Shown: positions 1 to 9,104 of the stretch, piece after piece
How positions within the stretch are numbered: the stretch's first letter is position 1
Layout of the letters: each line of letters opens with the position of its first letter
NCBI GenBank assembly: GCA_021604005.1
Contig: BQIV01000001.1
Span: forward strand, 208,290-272,289
Direction: 5' to 3'
Length of the DNA: 64,000 nucleotides
Source of the DNA: Nitrospirales bacterium
GTDB lineage: Bacteria > Nitrospirota > Nitrospiria > Nitrospirales > UBA8639
Program-made: the position numbers and the translations under genes
The notes under the pieces: generated by a model
Database searches by the model: none
What the model saw: the letters and a program-made list of their open reading frames with translations, nothing else
What the model was told of the DNA's origin: nothing

Positions 1-1
1 G

Positions 2-1087
2 CAATACTTCCAAGTCACGCACGACATTGAGTTTCTACAGTTCTACGGCGCCGAACTGATCCTCGAGATCGCTCGCTTCTGGTCCAGCATCGCGAGCTTG
101 AATGACGATCGTGGGCGCTACGAGATCCACGGCGTGATGGGTCCAGATGAGTTTCATGACAGCTATCCGGATTCCCCAACACCCGGCCTCAACAACAACG
201 CATATACCAACATGATGGCCGTGTGGGTCCTGTGTCGGGCACTGGAGGTGCTCGACCTCCTTCCTGACCTGCGCCGGGCAGAACTCTCCGCGAAATTAGG
301 GTTGTCCAGAGAAGAAATCGCGCGCTGGGACGACATCAGTCGTAGGATGTACCTACCGTTACAGAAAGATGGAATCATCAGTCAGTTCGAGGGTTATGAA
401 ACATTGCGCGAGTTCGATTGGGAGGCCTACCAAATCCGTTACGGCAACATCCAGCGGCTTGACCTCATTCTCGAGGCAGAGAATGACAGCCCCAATGGCT
501 ACAAGCTTTCGAAACAGGCCGACGTGCTCATGTTGTTTTACCTGTTTTCCGCCGAGGAACTTGGAGAGCTATTCAAGCGTCTGGACTATCCGTTCGAATA
601 TCGAACGATTCCGCGCAATGTCGCCTACTATGCTGACCGCGTGGCTCATGGCTCAACGTTGTGCCGTGTGGTTTGTGCTTGGGTCTTAGCGCGTTCCGAC
701 CGACCACGTGCTATGAATCTCTTTGCCGATGCGCTGCAGAGCGACGTACAGGATATCCAGCAAGGCTCCACTGCCGAAGGGATCCACTTGGGTGCCATGG
801 CAGGAACGGTCGATTTGGTGCAGCGCGTCTCGACGGGGATCGAGGTCAAAAACAATGTGCTGCGGATCAATCCGGAACTGCCTCAAGACATAGGGCGCCT
901 TGATATGCGAATTCGCTATCGAGGGCATTCGCTTGATTTGCGGCTGACGCACGATTCACTCACGGTGCGTGGGCGTGAGCACGGGGCACCCCCAATAGCG
1001 TTGTGCATCAACGACACGATCGAAACCTTCGTGAGTGGGACCACCCGTATAATTCCACTAGAAAAGAAGTCTGGGAAAATTCCATGA
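2..1087 (+). CDS. GH65 family glycoside phosphorylase/hydrolase, C-terminal part (5' end outside window)
   Basis: The frame is open to the left edge, so the start lies before the window; about 361 residues are visible. The stretch IHGVMGPDEFH followed by LNNNAYTNMMA is the signature of GH65 enzymes (maltose, trehalose or kojibiose phosphorylases and related hydrolases), where the Glu of the GPDE motif is the general acid. The later HGSTLCRVV and QGSTAEGIHLGAMAGT segments belong to the (alpha/alpha)6 barrel, and the last ~80 residues form the small beta domain typical of the C-terminus. Known for the family: phosphorolysis or hydrolysis of alpha-glucosides in the cytoplasm. The exact substrate cannot be read from this part. 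Family assignment is firm. Confidence 0.9.
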   Translation, partial: QYFQVTHDIEFLQFYGAELILEIARFWSSIASLNDDRGRYEIHGVMGPDEFHDSYPDSPTPGLNNNAYTNMMAVWVLCRALEVLDLLPDLRRAELSAKLGLSREEIARWDDISRRMYLPLQKDGIISQFEGYETLREFDWEAYQIRYGNIQRLDLILEAENDSPNGYKLSKQADVLMLFYLFSAEELGELFKRLDYPFEYRTIPRNVAYYADRVAHGSTLCRVVCAWVLARSDRPRAMNLFADALQSDVQDIQQGSTAEGIHLGAMAGTVDLVQRVSTGIEVKNNVLRINPELPQDIGRLDMRIRYRGHSLDLRLTHDSLTVRGREHGAPPIALCINDTIETFVSGTTRIIPLEKKSGKIP

Positions 1088-1117
1088 ACTTGTCTCCGTG
1101 CGAGAAAAGGAAATTAT

Positions 1118-1297
1118 ATGGAAACGTCATATTTCATTATGAAAAGGAGGCGAATACTAGCCGGTGCATCAATATGGAAAACAGTCTTGGGGGTCACAAT
1201 GCTTGCATTGACAGGGGGTTCCGCTTCAAGTCCTCCCAGAGAGTTGGCGCGGCAAAATGATCCTGTGCACTGGCTGGTATCAGAAATAAGCCTGTGA
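1118..1297 (+). CDS. Small secreted or membrane peptide (59 aa), unknown
   Basis: ATG at 1118 is preceded at good spacing by GAAAAGG (1104-1110) and reads 59 codons to TGA at 1295. The product has a basic start (MKRRR near residue 8) followed by a hydrophobic stretch (TVLGVTMLALTGGSASS) that looks like a Sec signal peptide with a possible cleavage site after SAS, leaving only about 20 mature residues (PPRELARQNDPV and on). It lies between the GH65 gene and a broken ECF sigma gene. I recognise no family. It may be a real small exported peptide or the stub of a longer secreted protein; the ribosome-binding site and signal peptide argue for translation. Confidence 0.5.
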   Translation: METSYFIMKRRRILAGASIWKTVLGVTMLALTGGSASSPPRELARQNDPVHWLVSEISL

Positions 1298-1395
1298 AAT
1301 TCGCCAGAAAGTAGAAGACATGCGTGACGTGGTCATATTTTATGCAACAGCATCATGAAGTAGGTATGTGGATCACAAAAAGCAGGAACCCTACA

Positions 1396-2044
1396 ATGAC
1401 AAGCAAGAAACCGACATCAAAGACTGCACGCCTTTCGGGGCCCTCTCCATCGAACCAAATATTACGGAGAGCTCTTATTCAGAACCGTCAAGCATTCCTT
1501 CAATTTCTCAACCGCCGTGTGAAAAATATGGAAATTGCCGAAGAAATTCTCCAGCAATTCTCCAGCAATTCTTCATGAAAGCCCTCTCTAAAGAAGGCCA
1601 TCTTAAAAAACCTGAGAGCGTGGTTGCGTGGTTGTATCGAGTGCTGAACAGCACTTTGGCAGACTTTCATCGTGGCCAAGCAAGGAAACGTCAAGGGGAA
1701 GCCGAATATGCCGGTCTGCAATCCCTTCATTCACAAGAATTCAATATAGATCGTGCGACAGTCTGTATGTGCTTTTATAAGCTCCTCCCGACGCTTAAAT
1801 CTGAGTATTCCGATATCTTGCGGCAGATTGATCTGGATGGGAAATCACAAGCGACAGTCGCTAGTGAACTGCAAGTCAGCCCCAACCTGGTGAAAGTGCG
1901 TCTGCATCGGGCACGTCGGGCCCTCAAGCGAGTACTACTCATGTGCTGCTGTAAGTCCTGTCATGATTCCGGTTTATGAACTGCGAATGTGAGCACGGGA
2001 AAAATCAGGAGCAACCTGTATTCATCACATCAACTGTAACCTGA
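1396..2044 (+). pseudogene. ECF-type RNA polymerase sigma factor, frameshifted
   Basis: Two frames together give one sigma protein. The first frame (ATG 1396) encodes the start of region 2 (RQAFLQFLNRRVKNMEIAEE then ILQQF) and stops at 1575-1577. The second frame continues with FMKALSKEGHLKKPESVVAW, LYRVLNSTLADFHR and a region 4 helix-turn-helix (KSQATVASELQVSPNLVKVR). At the junction an 11-bp unit (ATTCTCCAGCA, 1546-1556) is directly repeated at 1557-1567; removing one copy restores EEILQQFFMKALSK in a single frame. The second frame ends with CCCKSC at 1979, and an overlapping ATGA leads into 22 codons starting MNCECEHG, which would complete a CxxC(x7)CxC cysteine tail if one base were restored. 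Either a pseudogene or a reversible contingency locus. Confidence 0.75.
1546..1567 (+). repeat. 11-bp tandem duplication inside the sigma gene
   Basis: ATTCTCCAGCA occurs twice in direct tandem, followed by a partial third copy (ATTCT). The unit is not a multiple of three, so it shifts the reading frame inside sigma region 2. Confidence 0.9.
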
Positions 2045-2343
2045 CGAGGTAATTTCCGTCTTAATCTTATACTGCATATGTTTTACTCAAGGAAGGTTGA
2101 GCGTGCTGGATGAGAGTAAGAAGACAACTTTGACAAAAATTATGGCCAAACAAGCACGTCCATGTGCATGCGTCAGTTGAAGGAAGTTAGTTGCAGGCGT
2201 GTAACGATCAAGCCGTGGTCAACGCCTGTTACTAAGAAGAAGTCTGTGAACATCGTAGGCGAGCAGAAGACATGTACCAAATGGCAAAACTTCATGTTTA
2301 ACCCGAACGCTTGCGGATAGCCCCCAACAAAGGAGGTTTCACT

Positions 2344-2673
2344 ATGGCTCATCAACACCAATCTTGTGTAGACGCTTGCATCCACTGTGCCCAGGAGTGC
2401 GAATCTTGCGCGAACCAATGCGTGGGCGATATGCCCGCATGCGCCCGTCTGTGCATCGACTGCGCGGACCTCTGCTGGTCTTGTGCAGCCTTTATGAGCC
2501 GGGATTCTCAATTTAGTGCTGAGATGTGTGTTATCTGTGCGGATATATGTGAGGCCTGTGCTAACGAGTGCGAGAAGCATCAACATGAACATTGCCGGCG
2601 GTGTGGGGAAGCCTGTCGCCAATGCGCGGAACAATGCCGCAAGATGGGGAAAACGACCGGCACACGTCAATAA
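2344..2673 (+). CDS. Four-helix-bundle copper storage protein (Csp/DUF326 type)
   Basis: 109 residues with 21 cysteines arranged mostly as CxxC and CxxxC along predicted helices (SCVDACIHCAQECESC, ACARLCIDCADLCWSC, CVICADICEACANEC, CRRCGEACRQCAEQC). This is the pattern of Csp proteins, four-helix bundles whose core Cys thiolates bind many Cu(I) ions. There is no signal peptide, so a cytosolic Csp3-like form is likely. ATG 2344 was chosen because of the strong AAAGGAGG at about 2329-2336; an upstream in-frame extension lacks this. It is the first gene of a plus-strand copper cluster (TolC-like, multicopper oxidase, CopA), which supports copper buffering. Family assignment is confident; stoichiometry is not readable. 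Confidence 0.9.
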   Translation: MAHQHQSCVDACIHCAQECESCANQCVGDMPACARLCIDCADLCWSCAAFMSRDSQFSAEMCVICADICEACANECEKHQHEHCRRCGEACRQCAEQCRKMGKTTGTRQ

Positions 2674-2707
2674 CCTGTTGGTGCTGGACGGTAAACCTTT
2701 CAGACAG

Positions 2708-2739
2708 ATCGGGCAAGGCTTTGTAAAGCCTTGCCCGAT
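2708..2739. terminator. Perfect hairpin after the copper storage gene
   Basis: ATCGGGCAAGGCTTT, a 2-base centre (GT), then its exact complement: a 15-bp perfect inverted repeat 35 bp after the stop codon. No T-run follows on either strand, so it may act as an mRNA-stabilising 3' structure or a Rho-assisted terminator rather than a classical intrinsic terminator. Confidence 0.6.
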
Positions 2740-2868
2740 GAGTTTACTGAAGAGGTAATTGATATTTTTGATTGTCCTCCGTTGAAATTGTCCAATGACA
2801 ACACTCCGTATACTTCTTACAGTATGGAAATCACGTCACCCTTACTCACTGGAAAAGGATCAGGAACA

Positions 2869-4302
2869 TTGAATATTAGAGTGTGGCCCGTCATGTTCAT
2901 ATTGGGATGGGGGTTATCCGGGTGTGCTATTCCTTTCTATCAGAATGAAATGGATGAGTTACCCGATACCAAGCATTCCACCCTCGAATACGCTCCATCT
3001 CCCTTCTCGGGGCTCCAGAAGAAGAAATCGCAGACGCCTGTGCCAGCAGGGGTACCACAGCAGGCCGAGGGCGAACTTCATGACGCCGGGCCGCTCTCTC
3101 TGGAACGAATCAAACAACTCGCACGACAATATAATCCCACATTGATCCAAGCCTGGGTCATGGTCGAGGGCGAACGGGCCAAAGCGCTTCAGGCTGGTCT
3201 CTATCCGAATCCAGTCGGTGGGTACTCCGGCGATCAAATCAACGTGAAGGATACTATCGGAGAGTTTCAGGGAGGATTTCTTCAGCAAGAAATTGTCACA
3301 GCGGGAAAACTTGAGTTGAGTCGTCAAAAATATTTGGCACGGGCTTCCGCCGCTGAATATCAGGCTCTTGCGCAGGAATATCGTGTGATGAATGACCTCG
3401 GCATTCAATTTTATCGTCTTCTAGGATTTCAAGAGCGAGTGGACATTCAACGGGAGCTCCTCAAAAGTTGGCAGGATCAACTCTTGACGGTGAAGGAAAT
3501 GTTTAACGTCGGCCAAGCCAATGAAGCTGATCTTCGGCAAGCCAAGGTGCAACTTCAACGGCAACACTTATCAATGCTCATGGCCGAAAATGAAGTCCAG
3601 TTGGAAAGAGAGCGTTTAATGACTTTGGTGGGAACATCTCTTCCCTCCGAATCGGTCTCGGGAAAATTAGCAGAAGATCTGCCTCCCATCCGGTTTGAGG
3701 CCGCACTCCAGCGATTGCTCCAAGAAAGTCCGGAACTGGGGTTGGCTCGCGCCAATGTGCAATCCGATCAAATCATGGTCCAACGGGAGCAGGTGGAACC
3801 AATACCAAATATTACGGTCCGGGGCTCGGCCGGGCGGAATTATGTGGAAACCCAGACGGTCTATGGGGTTCAAGCCTTTATCGAAATACCGATCTTTGAT
3901 TGGAATCAGGGCACCATCCAACAAGCCCGAGCCGATCTGCGGAGGCAGGAAGCTCAAGTCAAGCTGACGGAGCTTCGGCTTCGCCGAAGTATGGCAGAAC
4001 AATTTCAGCGGTATCTCACGGCTTTTCAACATACCAACAGCTATCGAGAGGTCATTCTCCCCGAATCGGAGGAACGGTACCGCATTCAATTACAGAGTTA
4101 TCAAGCCGACCGTGAAACCTGGCCTTCGGTCTTGGAAGCTCAACGGGATTTTTTCATGCTCCGTCTGGAATATATCAATCAATTGATTGCCTGGCGAACG
4201 GCCAGGGTAGCCATTGAGGGACTGCTGCTCATTGACGGACTTCAGGCCCCACAAGGTGTAACGCCAGCTGGTCACCTTGATGCGAATCCCAAACCCAGGT
4301 AA
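2869..4302 (+). CDS. TolC-family outer membrane efflux lipoprotein (CzcC/CusC-like)
   Basis: A protein of about 477 residues with a lipoprotein signal (PVMFILGWGLSGC, lipobox LSGC near residue 20) and two repeated long alpha-helical halves rich in Gln, Glu and Arg, as in TolC/outer membrane efflux proteins (for example QAGLYPNPVGGYSGD in the first half and LARANVQSDQIMVQREQVEP in the second). These form trimeric outer-membrane channels for RND or similar exporters. I place the start at TTG 2869 because GGAAAAGGA precedes it and it gives a compact lipoprotein signal; ATG 2824 in the same frame is the alternative. No inner-membrane RND pump or adaptor is in the window. With neighbours it suggests copper export across the envelope. 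Confidence 0.85.
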   Translation: MNIRVWPVMFILGWGLSGCAIPFYQNEMDELPDTKHSTLEYAPSPFSGLQKKKSQTPVPAGVPQQAEGELHDAGPLSLERIKQLARQYNPTLIQAWVMVEGERAKALQAGLYPNPVGGYSGDQINVKDTIGEFQGGFLQQEIVTAGKLELSRQKYLARASAAEYQALAQEYRVMNDLGIQFYRLLGFQERVDIQRELLKSWQDQLLTVKEMFNVGQANEADLRQAKVQLQRQHLSMLMAENEVQLERERLMTLVGTSLPSESVSGKLAEDLPPIRFEAALQRLLQESPELGLARANVQSDQIMVQREQVEPIPNITVRGSAGRNYVETQTVYGVQAFIEIPIFDWNQGTIQQARADLRRQEAQVKLTELRLRRSMAEQFQRYLTAFQHTNSYREVILPESEERYRIQLQSYQADRETWPSVLEAQRDFFMLRLEYINQLIAWRTARVAIEGLLLIDGLQAPQGVTPAGHLDANPKPR

Positions 4303-4350
4303 GAGGCAATCTTTTATCAAGAGACTCTTTCCCTTTATGGAGGAAACAGG

Positions 4351-5787
4351 ATGAAAGACGGTGTGACACGGCGGCAGGTTTTGCTTACCGGGGCGGCAGC
4401 GGCAGCGGGAACCTTGTCGGCGAAATTTGGACATGGTAATACAGACGATCCCACCCAACTCCGGGATGACTCTGACTTGAAAGACACCAATTCCGACTCA
4501 AGCTTTTCTAGTTATTCCCGCTACCGACTCAGTTTCGGAGGACCTCCTAATTCCGATCAATATCTGGGAAAACTCGTGCCGGGATTGAGAAAATCAGGAC
4601 TTAAACCCGTGCCTTTCGAAGCGCCGGATGTAGACAAACTTTCTTGGAAGATGGTCAGTGGAGTTAAGGAATTTGAGCTGCGGTGCACTGCGGTGAATCG
4701 TGAATTTCTTCCTGGGAAATATATGAACGTTTGGGGGTTCAACGACAGTATGCCAGGCCCGACCATAGAGGCCTTCCAAGGGGATCGAGTTCGCATCATT
4801 GTGCATAATGAACTGCCAGAACCGACGTCCGTGCATTGGCATGGGTTGGAACTTCCGGTGGAATTTGATGGAGTCCCAGGCCTAACGCAACATCTCATAC
4901 CACCCGGAGGAACCTACGTGTATGAATATGAACTTCACCAGACTGGGACGTTTTTTTATCATAGCCATGTGGCGATGCAAGAAGCATTTGGGATGGTCGG
5001 GTTTTTTATTATCCATCCTCAGATCGCGTATGATCCGCCCGTGGACCGTGATTTCGGACTCATTTTTCAGAACTTTTTCATCCCACCCAATTCCGCCACG
5101 GCGGATTCCATGGGCATGGACTGGAACTGGCATACCATTAATGGGCGCAGCGGCCCCTATACGACTCCATTGGTTTGCAAGCATGGCGAGCGTATCCGTA
5201 TTCGATTGATCGATTTCAGCCCGATGCAACATCACCCGATTCATATTCATGGCCATACCTTTTGGTTGACGGGCACGGAAGGGGGACGCATTCCGCCCAG
5301 TGCCTGGATCCCCAGGAACACGACATTGGTGGGAGTCGCCATGGCACAGGATTTTGAATTGGTGGCCTTCAATCCTGGCGATTGGATCTTTCATTGCCAT
5401 ATGGTTCACCACATGATGAATCACATGGTCCCGCAAATAGGACCTCGAATCCGGGAAGAACATGGGGTCTCGCACTACCTGGACTCTTTACCGAATCGTC
5501 CTTCTGCCTCACCATCTCTTGAAAATCCGGCTTTTGCCATACCCGGCTATCCTCAGAAAATGCAGAGTATGCAGATGAGCCAGGAGGCGTTACAAAAAAT
5601 CACCGAAAGGCAGGAAACCCGGGGCATGCGGAAAAAGTGGCACGAAGGTGTGAAGGGACTGATGACCGTACTTCGCGTTCTACCGGAAGAATTCTACGAT
5701 CTTGTCATGCATAGGCAGGACGATATTCCGTCCGGAGCGATTTTCGAAGCCATCGCCAAGGGAGACTATCGTACCCATGTTCCTTAA
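4351..5787 (+). CDS. Tat-exported multicopper oxidase
   Basis: 478 residues, start at ATG 4351 after GGAGG. The N-terminus (TRRQVLLTGAAAAAG) is a twin-arginine signal. All copper-ligand motifs are present: HWHG (about residue 164), YHSH, HHPIHIHGH, and FHCHMVHHMMNHM at the C-terminal domain, which supplies the HCH and the type 1 copper axial Met. Known role of relatives (CueO, CopA of pco/cop systems): periplasmic oxidation of Cu(I) to Cu(II) or of phenolic substrates. A C-terminal extension of about 110 residues after the last copper motif is unusual and not matched to a domain I know. It sits 48 bp after the TolC-like gene and probably shares its transcript. Confidence 0.92.
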   Translation: MKDGVTRRQVLLTGAAAAAGTLSAKFGHGNTDDPTQLRDDSDLKDTNSDSSFSSYSRYRLSFGGPPNSDQYLGKLVPGLRKSGLKPVPFEAPDVDKLSWKMVSGVKEFELRCTAVNREFLPGKYMNVWGFNDSMPGPTIEAFQGDRVRIIVHNELPEPTSVHWHGLELPVEFDGVPGLTQHLIPPGGTYVYEYELHQTGTFFYHSHVAMQEAFGMVGFFIIHPQIAYDPPVDRDFGLIFQNFFIPPNSATADSMGMDWNWHTINGRSGPYTTPLVCKHGERIRIRLIDFSPMQHHPIHIHGHTFWLTGTEGGRIPPSAWIPRNTTLVGVAMAQDFELVAFNPGDWIFHCHMVHHMMNHMVPQIGPRIREEHGVSHYLDSLPNRPSASPSLENPAFAIPGYPQKMQSMQMSQEALQKITERQETRGMRKKWHEGVKGLMTVLRVLPEEFYDLVMHRQDDIPSGAIFEAIAKGDYRTHVP

Positions 5788-6029
5788 ACTTCTTCGATAT
5801 TCATTTCTTTCATCACTAGAAAACTAACACTACTGATGCATTCACGCAGATATGACGCCCTTCAACCTCGGATTGGCTTCCCCATGTCTCAGGTCTCTCT
5901 CTATACTTACGATCAATGAGTCATTTTTTCTCCCCTTTGAACTGAAAGATCACCTCTTGTGATAATGAAAACGTAAGCCGGGTGACCATCCCGTTTCTTT
6001 ACTTTTAAGCGATCGCAAGGACTATCCTA

Positions 6030-8522
6030 ATGGAACAAGGACCTCAGACCCCAACAGAGAAGGCCCGGCGTCGGGAATTGAGCATGACCAAAGTTGAGCA
6101 GGTGAAGGACCCTGTCTGCGGCATGATGGTGGACCCGCTCACCGCTGCAGGAAAGTTTGAGCATGCGGGCGCCGTGTATTACTTCTGCAATCCACACTGC
6201 CTGGATCGATTTACCCATGACCCGGATGGCTATCTCACCGGAAAACATCAACAGTCCATGGAAGCGGAACCTCACAAGCCCGGCGGGAAATACATCTGCC
6301 CGATGTGTCCGGGAGTGGAATCGGAAAAACCAGCGGCTTGTCCGAAATGCGGGATGGCCCTCGAACCGGAAATCGCTGTTGCACCAGCCACAAAAACGAA
6401 ATATGTCTGTCCCATGCATCCCGAAGTAGTGCAGGACCAGCCAGGCTCCTGTCCCAAATGCGGCATGGCCCTCGAACTTCGAACCGTTTCATTAGAAGAG
6501 GAAGAAAATCCTGAGCTGGTCGACATGACGCGCCGGTTCTGGATTGGGCTCGTGTTGGCATTACCGGTATTTTTCTTGGCCATGTCTGAAATGATTCCAG
6601 GACTCAAATTAGAGAATTTCATAGATGGAAAATTGCTTGGCTGGGTTCAACTAGCATTTTCTACTCCCGTTGTAGTGTGGGCTGGGTGGCCTTTCTTCCA
6701 ACGAGGTTGGGCTTCCATCGTCAATCGAAGCCTTAACATGTTTACTCTTATCGCCATAGGAACGGGCACGGCCTATGTGTACAGCGTGGTGGCCACCCTT
6801 TTACCAGAGCTTTTTCCTGAATCTTTTCGTGGTCCAAGTGGCGAGGTCGCGGTGTATTTCGAAGCGGCCGCCATCATTATTGTATTGGTCTTGTTAGGCC
6901 AAGTCATGGAGCTGAAAGCCCGTAGCCAGACGAGTAGTGCTATCAAGGCCCTTCTAGGCCTCGCACCAAAAACGGCGCGTATCGTCCTCGAAGATGGGAG
7001 AGAAGAAGATATTCCGATTGATCAAGTCCAACTTGGAGATAAATTGAGAATCCGACCAGGCGAAAAAGTTCCAGTCGATGGAGTGGTGTTGGAAGGGCAA
7101 AGCTCGGTTGATGAATCAATGATTACGGGAGAACCCATCCCTGTAGAAAAAATACAAGGAAATACAGTGACTGGCGGAACCGTTAATGGAACCGGCTCAT
7201 TAGTCATGAAGGCCGAACGTGTTGGCAGTGAAACCATGCTCGCCCAAATTGTCCGAATGGTCAGCGAAGCGCAAAGAAGCCGAGCCCCAATCCAGCGGTT
7301 GGCAGATGTGGTCTCCAGTTACTTTGTTCCTGCCGTCGTAGTCATCGCCATCCTGACCTTCGTTATATGGTCCATGTTTGGGCCAGAGCCTCGGCTGACC
7401 TATGCTCTGGTCAACGCGGTCGCCGTCTTAATCATCGCGTGCCCTTGTGCATTGGGCTTGGCCACGCCCATGGCCATTATGGTGGGCACTGGACGTGGTG
7501 CAACAGCAGGGGTCTTGATCAAGAACGCAGAAGCATTGGAAGTAATGGAAAAAGTGACCACCTTAGTTGTCGATAAAACGGGAACACTGACAGAAGGGAA
7601 ACCGCGATTAACATCTCTCATTCCTCTCAATGGATGGGATGAGAAACAATTTCTTCAACTAGGAGCCAGTTTAGAGCGATCGAGCGAACATCCCCTGGCC
7701 GCTGCCATCCTAGCCGGTGCACAAGAAAAGGACCTTGAATTATCCGAGGTCAAAAACTTCCGCTCCGTTACAGGAAAAGGTGTGATGGGAAGAGTGAGTA
7801 ATACGGATATGGCTCTTGGGACCAGGTCATTCCTTGAAGGTGAAATTGAGATAAACCCAGACAAACTCCAAATAATTCAAGCCCAAGTCGATAGACTCCG
7901 TGAGGAAGGCCAAACGGTGATGTTTGTCGCTGCTAATGGTGAGCTTGCAGGTCTAATTGGCGTTTCAGACCCCATAAAATCTTCCACACCAGAGGCTGTT
8001 CATATGCTCCACGACAACCAGGTTCGTGTGGTGATGCTGACCGGCGATAATAGGAGAACGGCAGAAGTTGTGGCACGCAAACTTGGGATCGATGAGGTCA
8101 TTGCAGAGGTCCTTCCCGAAGACAAAGGGCAAGAAATCAAAAAATTTCAAAACCAAGGGCAGGTGGTAGCCATGGCCGGCGATGGAATAAATGATGCCCC
8201 GGCCTTGGCTCAGGCCAATGTCGGAATAGCCATGGGTACAGGAACCGATGTTGCCATGGAAAGTGCAGGGATCACCTTAATCAAAGGGGACATGAGAGGA
8301 ATCGCCCGCGCCAGACGACTCAGCCAGGTCACCATGCGGAATATTCGCCAAAACATGTTCTTCGCCTTCATCTATAATGGCCTTGGAGTCCCAGTGGCAG
8401 CCGGAATCCTATACCCGATCTTTGGAATCCTCCTTAGTCCTATAATCGCAGCGTCTGCGATGACGTTTAGCTCCGTCTCGGTGATTGCCAATTCTCTGCG
8501 GCTACGAAACCAGACATTATGA
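6030..8522 (+). CDS. copA: Copper-translocating P-type ATPase with YHS and heavy-metal-binding modules
   Basis: 830 residues. N-terminus: YHS domain ([11 protein letters not shown]...YFCNPHC, ~27-70), then two heavy-metal-binding modules of the form Y(I/V)CPM(C/H)P...CPKCGMALE (~89-148). These are followed by a P1B core: transmembrane segments, TGEPIPVEK actuator motif, [12 protein letters not shown] (CPC metal site), DKTGTLTEG phosphorylation motif, [10 protein letters not shown] (HP motif) and [13 protein letters not shown]. This is the Cu+/Ag+ exporter class, inner membrane, moving Cu(I) out of the cytoplasm. It replaces the classical CXXC metal-binding domains with YHS and zinc-ribbon-like modules. 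It is 242 bp after the oxidase gene and closes the copper cluster; no CueR/CopR regulator is visible. Confidence 0.95.
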   Translation: MEQGPQTPTEKARRRELSMTKVEQVKDPVCGMMVDPLTAAGKFEHAGAVYYFCNPHCLDRFTHDPDGYLTGKHQQSMEAEPHKPGGKYICPMCPGVESEKPAACPKCGMALEPEIAVAPATKTKYVCPMHPEVVQDQPGSCPKCGMALELRTVSLEEEENPELVDMTRRFWIGLVLALPVFFLAMSEMIPGLKLENFIDGKLLGWVQLAFSTPVVVWAGWPFFQRGWASIVNRSLNMFTLIAIGTGTAYVYSVVATLLPELFPESFRGPSGEVAVYFEAAAIIIVLVLLGQVMELKARSQTSSAIKALLGLAPKTARIVLEDGREEDIPIDQVQLGDKLRIRPGEKVPVDGVVLEGQSSVDESMITGEPIPVEKIQGNTVTGGTVNGTGSLVMKAERVGSETMLAQIVRMVSEAQRSRAPIQRLADVVSSYFVPAVVVIAILTFVIWSMFGPEPRLTYALVNAVAVLIIACPCALGLATPMAIMVGTGRGATAGVLIKNAEALEVMEKVTTLVVDKTGTLTEGKPRLTSLIPLNGWDEKQFLQLGASLERSSEHPLAAAILAGAQEKDLELSEVKNFRSVTGKGVMGRVSNTDMALGTRSFLEGEIEINPDKLQIIQAQVDRLREEGQTVMFVAANGELAGLIGVSDPIKSSTPEAVHMLHDNQVRVVMLTGDNRRTAEVVARKLGIDEVIAEVLPEDKGQEIKKFQNQGQVVAMAGDGINDAPALAQANVGIAMGTGTDVAMESAGITLIKGDMRGIARARRLSQVTMRNIRQNMFFAFIYNGLGVPVAAGILYPIFGILLSPIIAASAMTFSSVSVIANSLRLRNQTL

Positions 8523-9104
8523 TTGGCTATTTTGTTCACCCAGTCGACTAAACACTGAAATTTGTGGACGTTGTATCAGGAAAATGGCCTGCCACGGAAT
8601 ATGGTGCAGACAGCAGGACGAAGATAGAGGAATCCCGCCGACTGCCTTTTTTGTGCCAGCGAGGTCAGAGCCACCTCCAGGGATTTTCAGGGGCACCTCG
8701 GGTTCGCGTTTTGGGACGACGTTTTGATTTCTTCGTCCGAAAGTAAAGGGCGACCTTAATGCCCGAAAGAATGATTTAGGCAGTTCGAAAGACCTGAAAG
8801 GCCTGGGTGGCTCGCACGCGTTGTTTGATGAGTCGGTGAGTGAATAGAGGCTAATCTTAATAGACGTTTTTTTAAGATACCAAAATTCAGTGACCACTAG
8901 GTGGGTTTTGTGCCGCGGCGTCTCGAATTTGGGAATATAGTGTCGAACTCAAAGAAGGATCGTTGTCTAGGCCAATGAAATGCCTTACTTGAGCAGCATT
9001 TCCACGAGATTCCGATCGTTCAATTGGTACATCTGAGGTAAAGTAGCCGTCGTTTTGTGGTAGAGCCCACAGATTCGTGAAGGGTCTCATTATCATTCCG
9101 TCTC
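8523..9104. other. Intergenic stretch between copA and flgK; doubtful small reading frames
   Basis: No gene is well supported here. One minus-strand frame (9108-8887, 73 codons) begins with a GTG that overlaps the flgK stop (GTGA) and would be translationally coupled, but its product (MRPFTNLWALPQ and on) is not FlgL, the gene expected at this place, and matches nothing I know. I leave it as a low-confidence candidate. The rest has no readable gene. Confidence 0.4.

Noticed and set aside
1003..1260. 85-codon plus-strand frame overlapping the GH65 end
   Set aside because: It begins inside the GH65 gene in another frame and has no sensible ribosome-binding site; the better reading here is the 59-codon ORF at 1118.
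7440..7480. General stop-codon reassignment (TAG as Trp) to explain both IS110 genes
   Set aside because: TAG ends other genes normally in this window, for example at 14077 and 22006, and long genes such as copA read Trp with TGG.
8517..8897. 126-codon minus-strand frame after copA
   Set aside because: Low-complexity composition, no ribosome-binding site, no recognisable motif; likely chance.
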